NCBI RefSeq assembly: GCF_012489685.1
Contig: NC_080042.1
Location: 26,293,158-26,357,157, forward strand
Source of the DNA: Lotus japonicus
Taxonomy: Eukaryota; Streptophyta; Magnoliopsida; Fabales; Fabaceae
Length of the DNA: 64,000 nucleotides
Direction: 5' to 3'
The notes under the pieces were generated by a model that was not told the origin of the DNA, did not search any database, and was given only the letters and a program-made list of their open reading frames with translations. Numbering within the stretch: position 1 is the stretch's first letter; each line of letters starts with the position of its first letter. Positions 54,921 to 64,000 of this stretch are shown piece after piece. A program made the position numbers and the translations under genes.

Positions 54921-57747
54921 TGTAAGACCCGGGGATTTATTTATGTTTTGTATTATTGAAGAATAATATAAAGTACGATGTTTTATTTTCAGTAAGGAGA
55001 AAATACTGATTAATTGTTACTATAACGCTTGTATAGTAATTTATTACGTAAAGCGCGAGTAGTCGATATGCATGCATGCACATGCATAATTTTGGGTAGT
55101 GCATAAAATATGCAAAAAGGGAATTTTCGAGACTCATATCTATTATATTGGAGGAGGAGTTTTATTTATTTATTAAATAAATATAAAGTGTTATGGGAAT
55201 TTATTTAAATCAGATTTTTATTTTGAATTAATTTATTTTGAGAAGATAGGATTTGAAAATTGGAGATATACCTTTTTTTTATGTTGGCCGAAAATTTGGT
55301 TTAAAAGGGCAAAGATATTGGAGATATTTTATAATGAAATAAATGCTTTGGGTCATCTTTATTTTAAAAAAAAAAAAAAAATAAATTCAGATTTTATTTA
55401 AACTAATATGGAAGGTTTTTAATTTTTGAAAATTGGTTAAGGAGAGAGAGAGTGGCCGAAAACTCTAGTTGCTAGGGTTTAGGGCTTTATTTTGAAATTT
55501 AAACCAATTTTCCTTGATTTGAGGGTTTAATTGAAGAGAAAATCAGAAAAATATCCTAACTACCTAGATGAGGGGGGCGGCCAAGGCATCTTGGAGGGGA
55601 TCTTGGGATATTTTGATTTTTCTTGGTGATTAAGTAATTAATTTGAATTAAAGTTTATTAAAATTATATTTTAACCCTGGGCTTGGGCTGAAAATAAGGG
55701 TTTTATTGTATTTTCACCTCCACACCCTCCACTATAAATAGGAGTCTCTAGTGTAGGGAAAATCACAACTCAGAGCTCTCCAAATTTTTGTGAGTCTCTA
55801 TCTCTCCCTCTCCAGAGTTCTTCTTGACCTCTATAGGAAATAATTCCTATAGTAACTAAGCTCTGCTTCCTTCGGGAAGTAGTGAACTCAAGTATTTTTT
55901 CTTCTTGTTTACAAGAAGAAGATGAAATATTGTTTGGTTTTAGGGGATGGGGTTCGAATATTTGAAGGGGGGAAATGATGCTCCTTTTTCCTTCAAATTC
56001 TAACCCTAGTTTGTTGGTCCGTGCAGGTTCGCGCACGGAAAGGTTAGATCGAACGTACTCGATCTCGCGTGGAAAGCGTAGCCAAGGTGAGGGCACTTCC
56101 GTCTAGAGAAGTCTTACTGCTTTCCTGCATGTGAAGTTGTATGCGAGTGTGGTTGATAACATGCTTAGTATTAGTATTCAATATTATGCTAAGTGATGAT
56201 ATGATGTATGATTTATTACTAAGTTAATATGATAAATTCTTAGTATGCTATAGAACTAGTTAGTTGATGTATGCTAGTTCAAGTATGCCTTATTTGCTAA
56301 GTGAAATTATGCATGATGTTATTTAATTTCAATAACATGAGATAAAATGCCTGTCTATTTACTTGAAGTAGTAACATGAGACTAGGATTTTATGATGTTT
56401 ACTCGCATGCAAGTAAATTATGATTAGTGGAACATAGGTCTGGTTAGGACTATGAACCATGAGAACAGTGGTTCCGTTAGAGACAAAACGGATAACTTGC
56501 ACGCGAGGGTGAATGCGGTTTGAACCGTGATGTTATGACTTGTGGGTGTCTGACCCATGGTGTGCTGTGGTCGTTCCAAGGAACACCATGATGTTGTGAG
56601 CTTTGCTCATGGTGTTGTTCGTCTGCTGGACGAATGGTGTTGGATCCAAGGTGAAAGGTGGTTGTGTGAAAAGTGAGGACGCATAGACTAACTGAAACTT
56701 AGGCTATGTGATTAACCTTTTAGTTATGTTCTGTTGATTAATGATGATATTATATTGTCTATAACATGCTAGAGACTAGAGATATTTGAGAGTCAGAAGT
56801 TGACCCTCTCTATTTGCTATTTGTTGTTTGGGCGCTTAACGCCAACAGATGGTGATCCGGAAGGAGCTAGTGGATCAGGACTGGGAGATTTATCTCCATA
56901 GTTTTGATGAGGACACGGCCTGGGGTGTCGACTACCGCCAGGAGAAGAACGTGTACGTCGGCGGCGCGACCATCTTCAAAAGAGACCAAGCTGGGCAGAT
57001 TGTTGAGACTCAGCCTATCAGAGGGAAGATTCGGTTTCCTCACGCACCCTTCCGTTTTGGACTCCCCTTAGGGATGGATTTTCTCAGCGGTTCGGAGTCG
57101 GACCCTAGTGAGGGGCCAGGCTACGAGTCAGGCGAGGGGAGCGAGCCTTCAGTGACTTCCGAGTACCGGAATCCGACAGAGGGACTTTTGGTGCCGAAGG
57201 AGGAGCCGGTGAGCCCCATTGCACCACCCGAGCAAGAGCTGAATCAGGGACTCATGGATCCCGTACCATTAGGGTTTGGGTGGAGCTTGGAGGCATTGAG
57301 GCAGTGGAACCTGGACATGAAAGTTGAGCTTCCGAAGCCAGGAGAGGAGACGCCGGAGCCTTCCAACATGTGGGCTAGAGAAGATGCAGACTGCAACGAG
57401 TGGCCTTGATTGGGTTGAGAGCGCTGTTTTATTTTTGGAGCTTTTATTTTACTTTGAAGTACTTGTAGTTGATTTTCAAATGTAAACAATTTTGTCAGAT
57501 TACTAGGGTGGTTTTGTTTACACACATGGGTGTGGCCACCGTACATTATTTCAGTTATTGGATTTATATCAATCGTTCGTTTTCCTTACTCGCACGTTTG
57601 TTTATTTGATTTATATTTAACGCTGAGAACTTTCGTAATAATTGGATCTTTGTCATTTAATGAAGATTAATAAATGGACGGCGAAAATTCTTTGTGAAAA
57701 TCATGATTTTTGGTTTTTCGTGACGTCCGAGAAATCGGGGCGTTACA
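54921..57747 (+). repeat. T2 LTR-B (2827 bp)
   Basis: Near-identical copy of LTR-A: TATA at 55733-55740, predicted exon at 56027-56086, hairpin array at about 56464-56649 and ORF at 56849-57409. Ends GCGTTACA, then Mutator-like interior sequence. Confidence 0.95.
56849..57409 (+). CDS. LTR-encoded acidic protein, T2 LTR-B copy (186 aa)
   Basis: Same as 49290-49850, with one amino-acid difference spotted (Leu for Phe in FGLPLGMDF). The AG before the ATG here is in CGCCAACAG. An intact second copy shows that the frame has not been broken since the two LTRs parted, though that time may be short. Function unknown. Confidence 0.68.
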   Translation: MVIRKELVDQDWEIYLHSFDEDTAWGVDYRQEKNVYVGGATIFKRDQAGQIVETQPIRGKIRFPHAPFRFGLPLGMDFLSGSESDPSEGPGYESGEGSEPSVTSEYRNPTEGLLVPKEEPVSPIAPPEQELNQGLMDPVPLGFGWSLEALRQWNLDMKVELPKPGEETPEPSNMWAREDADCNEWP

Positions 57748-58270
57748 GTGAGGGACTTTGGGAGCTGTGGATTGCTACTTTTGTTTTGTGTTCTGGGTTG
57801 CAGATACTTCATATCAGGTGCAGGGTGTTGTGACAAATTGGATGGATGACACAATTGTCTCTTGGGTAATTTTCGGCTGACACTTGTTGTGAGGAATTTT
57901 GGAGCTAAGGCCTGCTGCACTTGTCTTTTTTTTCTGGGGTGCAGTTAATTTAATTTTTGTGCAGTTTTGTTGTGTTGCTGTGAATTTCATGGAGAGGCTT
58001 TCAAGTACAACACACATGACTTGCTAATATGTGAGGGACGTGATGCTGCTGAAGCTGCTACAACATTCGTTCCCTTCCTTTTATTAGTTTCATTTTGCTG
58101 CACTTTAATTCTTAGTCTCCTTTAATGTTGCTTTTTAATTATCTTTGTTCTCTTTGTACTAAATCTACCCGTTGAAGCTTTGGAAGAAGTTGATGATGTG
58201 ATTTTTTTTAATTAAGTTTTTATATGATTTTTTAATTATTTGGCTTATTTTTTATTTTTTTAATTAAGAT
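57748..58270. other. Mutator-like interior, right part
   Basis: A/T-rich sequence without an ORF of note. Looks like a 3' untranslated or intron-like stretch (TTGCAG and T-rich runs). Could be a captured gene piece; not identifiable. Confidence 0.4.
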
Positions 58271-58546
58271 TTTCTATTCTGGTATTTTTATTTTTTTAAC
58301 TCATTATTTTAATTAAATTTAATTACCTAGGGACTAAATTGATAACGTCGGGGACAAAATTGAAACCTACGTGGCACATAACGTGACACATGGGCACTTT
58401 CCGTTCCAGGGCCTAACGCCCAAACTTAGATAGGGACTACTATGACCGACGTCAACACTTACAGAGATTTTTTTAACCATTAATGATCTCTAGGGACTAA
58501 TATGACCGGTGCCTACTTTCTTAGGGACCAAAATGGTGATTCACTC
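58271..58546 (-). repeat. Mutator-like right terminal inverted repeat
   Basis: Reverse complement of 46333-46607 with scattered changes. Followed by the 10-bp target duplication. Confidence 0.9.
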
Positions 58547-58556
58547 GAAAAAGATT

Positions 58557-59489
58557 CAGGAGCATAAGGACTTCTTCATGAATTCTGGGATGACTTCAGG
58601 TTTGTCATCTCCTCCCTTTAAAGTTAGTGAGAATCATATAAATTAAAGATCCTGGCTTAGGTTTTCTGTATGTTGAAAACCCTAGGGATGATGAAATTCA
58701 CTAACAAATGGGACCTGGAAACGCGTTTCTGCGATTTTCTGCAAATTCCGGCCGGCGAGAAGCTCGCCGGAGAAAACGATGCACACGACGGAGGTACGGC
58801 GGCGACAGTCGCCGGAGCAGAATTGGGTGCAGGAATGGATTCGTCTCGTCGAGGCAGGAACGTCGGTGGTCGAAGTGTCACGAACGAAGGTCTTGGTTGA
58901 GAGAAAAATGCGTTCAAAGTTGCTGATTTTCTAGTGGACTCGCCGGAAAACTCATCAGATTGATAAACTGAGTGAGAACTTGCCCAGAATCGGTCCAAAC
59001 GTGCTCAGAACTCGCTCAAAATTTCCAGATTCACTCCTAACATGTCCAGAAACAGATTGGGGAGGTTCTTGAAGGTGGTTTTTCGTGAAGATGATCAAGG
59101 AAGGCAGAGTGTAAAGTTAGCAATTTCAAGGGTAAGAGTGGGAAATTCTTCTACTGATCCTTGGGCTCAAATTCGTGCAGAGTGCAGCTGACATACCAGA
59201 GATGAAGTAGGCTCCCTTAAATTGGTCAAAGAGTGAGGAAAGGATTGGACAAGTGTCTTAAAGAAACCATGCAATAAAACATGTGGCAAGAGAAACTCAT
59301 GCATGGTGACAAGTGTAAGTGGGTAGCCATGCATCATGACAAGTGCTCCAGAAGCTTCCATGGATGAGGACAAGTGTACACTTACATGCACTTAATCTTG
59401 CCCTAAGCACTCAACTAAACCTTAATTAAGCTAGGCTTAGTCATTATGTACGATTTAATTAGGAAATAAGAAATCATCATCAACATCAC

Positions 59490-59539
<50 letters not shown>

Positions 59540-59580
59540 TTAATGTGCTAAACTAATGGCGGAAAAAATCGGATGTTACA
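58557..59580 (+). other. Rest of Copia-1 3' LTR and/or another LTR, unassigned
   Basis: Directly continues the interrupted Copia-1 LTR at its left edge. The right edge is GGATGTTACA, an LTR-like terminus, directly followed by Athila gag at 59581. If it is all Copia-1 LTR, that LTR is about 1.3 kb and Copia-1 is inserted in the Athila fragment. Alternatively a separate LTR begins in it. Contains a stable hairpin CCGGCGAG/CTCGCCGG (58752-58770). No coding region is convincing. Confidence 0.45.
59491..59539 (+). repeat. AAT microsatellite
   Basis: About 16 uninterrupted AAT/ATA trinucleotide units, 40 bp ahead of the LTR-like terminus. Confidence 0.95.
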
Positions 59581-60378
59581 CAAGCAGAGCAAGTAGCTAA
59601 GTTCTATGATGGTCTCCAATATTCTTCAAGGTTTGGTTTGGACGCGGCTTCAAATGGAGAGTTCGATGCCCTTCTTCTACAAGTTGGGTATGACTTGATT
59701 GGAAAAATGGCTTTGAAAGCCATGAACACTAGTAATGATCGCCAAGCCCGAAGAGGAGTCCTTGTAGTTGAGGCTTATGATCAACTCATTGCCTCCAACA
59801 AGAAACTCTCCAAGCAAATGGCTGAAATTCTAAGTCAAATGAAAACCACCAAGATCGGTGGTAGAATTGCCAAGGTGAAGTGTGTGACTTGTGGAGGACA
59901 GCATGATAGTGAAAACTGTATCGAGACTAGACTGGAAGAGGAAGTCAATGTCATGGGTCAAGCTTGTAATTACCCATTCTTTAATACTTACAATCCTGGA
60001 TGGAGAAACCACCCCAATTTCTCTTGGAGGCAAAGCAATTATGGCCAAGGAGGTAATTATCAAAGGCAATTCCCTAATCAAGGTGTTCAAGGCCAAACCT
60101 CAAGGCAACCACAAGAGAGAGGTGAAGTTGATGGTGGTGGTAGCAAGAAGAGTTTGGAAGAGTTGGTTGAGACTTTCATCAACCGAACTGAGAACAATTA
60201 CAAGAACCAAGATGCGGCTATTAAAAACCTAGAGAATCAATTTGGCCAGCTTGCCAAGCAAATAGCCGAGAGACCTCAAGGTAAGTTCCCTTCCGATACT
60301 ATCCCCAATCCTAAGCAAGAGAATGTCTCTCGGCTATTTGCTTGGCAAGCTGGCCAAATTGATTCTCTAGGTTTTTAA
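59581..60378 (+). pseudogene. Athila-type Gag, C-terminal part
   Basis: Frame 59581-60378 starts without ATG in mid-Gag: KFYDGL and the Ala/Gly-rich segment, then YDQLIASNKKLSKQM, a CCHC-like motif (CVTCGGQHDSENC) and NTYNPGWRNHPNFSW, typical of Athila-type Ty3/gypsy Gag. A Gln/Gly-rich stretch and a helix (60200-60270) follow. The last residues, from 60326, are an artefact of the inverted duplication. The 5' part is cut off by whatever ends at 59580. Confidence 0.82.
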
Positions 60379-60499
60379 TAGCCGCATCTTGGTTCTTGTA
60401 ATTGTTCTTAGTTCGGGCGATGAAAGTCTCAACCAACTCTTCCAAACTCTCAAGGTAAGTTCCCTTCCGATACTATCCCCAATCCTAAGCAAGAGAATG
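60150..60499. repeat. Inverted duplication in Athila gag (A-B-A'-B)
   Basis: Arm A (60150-60273, 124 bp) recurs in reverse complement as A' (60326-60449, 124 bp) with about three mismatches. The 50-bp B (60276-60325) recurs directly at 60450-60499. The extra A'-B block is 174 bp. It would fold into a long hairpin with a 52-nt loop. Confidence 0.93.
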
Positions 60500-60596
60500 C
60501 CTCTGTGGTGACCACTAGAAGTGGTAGGATGATGAATGAATTGAAGAAAAAAAAACAGAGGGAGAAAAAAGTTAGGAGATAGTTGAGGGAGAAGTT

Positions 60597-61508
60597 GTGG
60601 TACCCGTCAAGACTAATGAAGTTATAGACCTTACTCCTGAAGTTAGCAAGGTTCCTTTTCCTAAGACCTTGGCTAAGAAAAGTATAGACAAGAAGTTTTC
60701 AAAGTTTGTGGATGTTTTCAAGAAACTCAACATCAACATTCCTTTTGCCGATGCTTTGGAGCAAATGCCTATATATCCTAGGTTTATAAAGGATATCTTG
60801 TCTAAGAGGAGAAGTTTGAAGGATCTGGACGAGACAGTAGTGCTAACTGAGGAATGTAGTGCCATTTTACAGAGAAAGATGCCAAAAAAAAGAAGAGATC
60901 CCAGAAGCTTTACAATTCCGGTGGTGGTTGAAGGTGTGACAGAGGTTGAGGCCTTGTGTGATCTAGGAGCGAGCATCAACTTGGTGCCGTTTACCATGTG
61001 CGAAAGGCTGAACCTTGGTGAAGTTACTCCGACTATGCTCTCATTGCAAATGGCGGACCGTTCTTTGAAGACTCCCTATGGTATCGTGGAGGATGTGATG
61101 ATAAAAGTGGATAAGTATGTCTTCCCGGTGGATTTTGTTGTGCTTGATATGGAAGAGGATGAGATGATTCCTCTGATTCTTGGGAGACCATTCTTTGCTA
61201 CCGGAAGAGCCAAGATTGATGTTAACAAAGGTCATTTAATCCTCCGACTTGGGAAGGACAAGGTTAGGTTCTCGGTCTTCGGCCCCTTGTTGGAGACTAG
61301 CCTTGTCAAAGACTTTGTTTCTAAAGTAATCAAAAGTGTACCAAAGGTTCAGGAGCCCCCGAACGTGAAAGAAAAAGATGTAGAGTTCAAGCCAGCTCTC
61401 ATTAAGTTTGTTAGCGGTAACAAGTATGGGGGGTCAAAGTACGAGAATCTTCATGCTCATATGGTGAAGTTTTCCCTTGCAAGTGCTCTTGTCAAAAGGA
61501 GGGGGTGA
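60597..61508 (+). pseudogene. Athila-type protease region of Gag-Pol
   Basis: Open for about 303 codons in another frame than the Gag above; a stop and an A-run indel (60549-60557) separate them. Contains a Gag-Pro linker (FVDVFKKLNINIPFADALEQMPIYPRFIKDIL) partly visible, then an aspartic protease with CDLGASINLVPF (D-L-G-A form typical of Athila) and LILGRPFFATGRAKID. Ends near the start of the pre-RT region; RT is absent. Confidence 0.82.
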
Positions 61509-61640
61509 GTGATGATGAGTTGAAAATCAAACTCTTCCCTCATTCTTTGACGAAGGAAGCAAGAGCATGGTTTGATGAGCAACAAGACATAGCCTCATGA
61601 AAGGATTTGTTTCAAAGGTTTTGTGCAAGGTTCCTACCTT
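61505..61640 (+). pseudogene. Athila-type Gag N-terminal piece, misplaced
   Basis: Reads DELKIKLFPHSLTKEARAWF and, after a TGA at 61598-61600 in a Trp position, KDLFQRFCARFLP. This is Gag N-terminal sequence, which should lie upstream of 59581, so the fragment is rearranged. Confidence 0.65.
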
Positions 61641-62532
61641 GAACTTGTGGTAAGTCATTCGAAAGTAAGAAATTTCCTTCCTTACATCAAAGGAAGGAGA
61701 GTCTACCTTGGACTATAACATAGGGCTGAATAGGAGACAACCCATTGTTTTATTTTTTGTTAAAAATGCCTTAGGATGGTTCTTTTTATTTGTACAAAAG
61801 AAAAAAAAGAGCAATTTTGCACTGGGCAGGGCGCTCAAGCGCCCTGGGCTAGCGCTCAAGCGCCAGCCTGCCAGAAGCTTTTGGCTTTCTGGGCACTTAG
61901 GGCGCTCAAGCGCCCCTCACCAGCGCTTGAGCGCCCAAACACGCACACACACAGGTTTTTTGATTTAAACACTTCTAACTCTTCATTTTCTCACTTTCTA
62001 ACTTTCCTTTCTATTTAAAACCGCCCCCCTCTCTACTTATACCCATTTCCTACTCCTCCCATCTCACTTGCACACACGTTTTCTCATTCTCTCTCTCTCT
62101 CAAGTTTGCATTTCATCAAGAGCATTTCACTTGCACCCACTCACTCCGAGTTCAAGGTAAGTTCCATTTTTTCCACTTCCCTCCATCTACATTCATGGGT
62201 TTTGTAAATGTATGACTCTTGGGGGTTGTGGGTGTGTGATTCTAAGCTTGTGCAAGTTGGGGTGGGTTTGTTTATGCTATTCATGGGTATTTTGTGCCAA
62301 AATTAGTAATAGGTGTGAGGATTTGTGAGAGTTGGGTAGTTAGGTAGTAGTAGTTTAATTTAGCTTTATTTTGTGCCTTCTAGGTGTTTGATAGAATGCT
62401 CCAATGAGATTTTCTAGTCAATTTTGGGCAAGTGCTTTGTGGTTGCTCTCTTTTCTTTGCCAATTTAACTAGAAAGCTTGTTGGGTGCTCTTAGGAGTTT
62501 AAGTTTTTAGTTTTGTGAATACTCTTTCTCTT
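61641..62532 (+). other. LTR/leader-like sequence with GCGCTCAAGCGC cluster
   Basis: No ORF is supported. Holds four near-palindromic GCGC(TC|TT)(AA|GA)GCGC words (61830-61934), a TATA-like CTATTTAAAA (62011-62020), CT-rich leader-like sequence and a donor-like AAGGTAAGTTCC (62155). It resembles a promoter-plus-leader region of a gypsy element. Ends at T4. Confidence 0.45.
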
Positions 62533-64000
62533 TGTAAGACCCAAGTTTTAGGCTTATGTTAAGTGAATAAACTTTTTATTCACGATTAGGGTTGATGTAA
62601 TGTGAAGGGAAACCTGAACGAAAGTTTATTAAATGAAATATATTTATGAAGGAGAAAGTTCAGGAAAAGTTCAAGGATTTCATTATGATCGATAAAAGTT
62701 ATAGCACGAACGTTTTACGCTTAAACCTAGGTCAGAAACCCTAGTATATAGCTAATTTTCACTTTTAGGCACGATGGCAGTTAATTCCAAAAATCTTCAG
62801 AGAAATGTTAGAACTTCTCTTTTTCCATATATCACAATCATTTCGAGGCGAAACTCTAGGATCTACGAACGTCCGATTCCAATCATCGGAAGTTTGCCGA
62901 AACCGAATCCCTGGTATTTCAAAACCCTAGAATTTCCCGACTTTGAGGACTTTATCTATTCAGAGCTTCAAATGAATATTCCACACGCGTACACCCATTT
63001 CTCTTGATGATTTCAATCTTTCTTCAGAAGGAAGTTTTCCATTCCGACATTCGAGGCAAAAAGCAACTTATCGGGTAAAATAGTTTTACACCGACTTTGC
63101 ACCGACTTTGCATTAGTTGCCAAAAATACAAGGAGACATCTTCTTAGCTTGCGAATTCCTTTGCCAAAACCTATCTTAGAATTCATGGTGAATGACGCCG
63201 GAAAAATCGGATTCGCGGAACTTTCATTTTCCCGCGAATTTCCACCTTCTATATATAGCAAACAAAGGAAGAAAAAACACAATTTTCCTCCATTTTCTCT
63301 CCTCTAAACCGCGGCCAAGAACAAGGAAGAAGGAAGAAGAGTTTTTCTTCATCGTTTGCTTGATCGTCGATCAATCAGTTGCTACTTCAAGGTTTCGAGG
63401 TATAGTCGCTAATCCTTACCTCCGATCGCTTTTTCCATAGCTTTTCTGTAGAGTTTTCTGAGCGGATAGTATATGGGTTTTTGCAAAACTATCCTGAATC
63501 TTTCATTTCTGATTCTAAACCTCTTCTATGTATGCCCAAGATCACTTCTGCCGGATTAGATTTTCCGTTATGTCGCCGGAATTCCGCCGGAATCAATTTG
63601 AACCTAAAATACCCATTTTATGTAGTTTTTGAGTAAAGTTCCAACCTCTAGGCTGAAAACTATCGCCTTAGCTTAGTGCTAGTAGGATTAGTTGTCATAA
63701 ACGTCGTTGGTGACGTCCCTGCAAAATTTTATTTTTGGGATTTCAGTTTTGAAAATCCTAAGTTAAAAATCATGACCAAAATACCCCTGCGACAGTTTTT
63801 GATCCGATAATTTTTCCGAGTTCAGAATACCCTTAGTTACGGCTTATGAAAGCATAGGAACCAAGTTTGATCGAAGAAAAATCGAACCCTACAATTACCT
63901 ATAGTGGCCGAGAGCTATTAAGGGGGAGGAAGAAATTTCCTTTTCCGAAAACTTGTCTTTTCGCGCTAGATTATCGTACCTTAGAGTATAGATTACTTCG
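62533..64000 (+). repeat. T4, Tekay LTR, left 1468 bp (runs off window)
   Basis: Starts TGTAAGACCCAAG and is related along its length to the T1 LTR (GTGAAGGGAAACCTGAAC, GGTGACGTCCCTGC and others). TATA is at 63250-63257 (717 bp in) and a candidate donor GAG|GTATAG at 63399/63400. The part with the second exon and ORF would lie past 64000. The 5 bp before it are CTCTT. Confidence 0.88.
63250..63257 (+). promoter_or_regulatory. T4 LTR TATA box
   Basis: TATATATA at the same LTR offset as the T1 and T3 boxes. Confidence 0.65.

Larger units (their letters stand above)
46835..57747 (+). mobile_element. T2, Tekay/Del-type element with extra 3' internal piece and two LTRs
   Basis: Order: last ~0.5 kb of an internal region (46835-47342), LTR-A (47343-50188), a complete internal region (50189-54920) and LTR-B (54921-57747). 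The left edge is abrupt, inside pol, with a 6-bp match (TCGTCA) between the Mutator-like sequence and pol at the junction. No target duplication can be assigned. It fits a former LTR-int-LTR-int-LTR array, like T3, with its left part deleted. The T2 LTRs are not obviously alike to those of T1 except in the ORF region and a few motifs. Confidence 0.9.
46333..58546. mobile_element. Non-autonomous Mutator-like element with long terminal inverted repeats
   Basis: Inverted repeats of about 275 bp start GAGTGAATCACC at 46333 and end GGTGATTCACTC at 58546. A 10-bp target duplication, GAAAAAGATT, lies at 46323-46332 and 58547-58556. Long inverted repeats and a 9-11-bp duplication fit the Mutator superfamily. 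No transposase is seen. Apart from T2 the element is about 1.3 kb, with a Pro/Ala-coding-like GC-rich stretch at 46700-46834. It sits in the Copia-1 3' LTR. Confidence 0.88.

Noticed and set aside
58657..58998. Minus-strand 113-residue ORF and overlapping plus-strand ORFs in GC-rich DNA
   Set aside because: No family features; the open frames come from local GC richness and self-complementary words.
61708..62018. Two overlapping ORFs across the GCGCTCAAGCGC cluster
   Set aside because: Arginine/alanine-rich reading caused by the repeat; no homology or start context.

Overview
The window reads as heterochromatin-like plant nuclear DNA made almost entirely of nested LTR retrotransposons. No host gene, tRNA gene or complete rRNA gene was recognised. 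Plant origin is clear from the SIRE-type Ty1/copia element with an env-like ORF, the Tekay/Del-type Ty3/gypsy chromoviruses, the Athila-type fragment, a Cassandra LTR with a 5S-rRNA-like core, and a Mutator-like element with a 10-bp target duplication. The mix suggests a eudicot, most likely a legume; the family assignment is inference.

Layout. The outer layer on the left is a Ty1/copia element (Copia-1). Its gag starts at 71, its reverse transcriptase and RNase H lie at 43839-45253, and its 3' LTR starts at 46031. It is broken by T1, a Tekay-type gypsy element (771-13686; target duplication CTTAA; 4.1-kb LTRs), and by a 28-kb SIRE element (15618-43833; target duplication CGTGA). Inside the SIRE are an antisense SIRE fragment (18508 to about 21378) and T3, a non-autonomous Tekay array (24571-39383; target duplication CTATG) with the structure LTR-internal-LTR-internal-truncated LTR. 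A Cassandra solo LTR (45515-45908; target duplication GTGAC) sits in the Copia-1 3' untranslated region. The Copia-1 3' LTR is split by a Mutator-like element (46333-58546; target duplication GAAAAAGATT), which holds T2, a third Tekay element with a nearly intact gag-pol (46835-57747). To the right are unassigned LTR-like sequence, an Athila gag-protease fragment with an inverted duplication (59581 to about 61640), and the first 1.47 kb of a fourth Tekay LTR (T4, 62533-64000).

How the parts work. Most coding regions are gag-pol polyproteins carrying stops or frameshifts. T2 is closest to functional, with one frameshift. Each element supplies its own LTR promoter (TATA boxes marked), a primer-binding site for initiator-Met tRNA and a polypurine tract. 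For several insertions the host reading frame is the same on both sides once the insert and one target duplication are discounted, so the insertion order can be read directly.

Possible undescribed biology. (1) The long Tekay LTRs encode a protein. T1 and T2 LTRs share a homologous ORF whose ATG follows directly after a splice-acceptor-like AG, downstream of a conserved leader exon of exactly 78 nt in T1 and T3. The presumed intron holds an array of small hairpins whose stems differ in sequence but remain self-complementary. (2) The SIRE element carries an antisense 130-residue coiled-coil ORF with its own TATA box and AATAAA signal, kept in both copies present here. These are sequence-based inferences; transcripts were not available.
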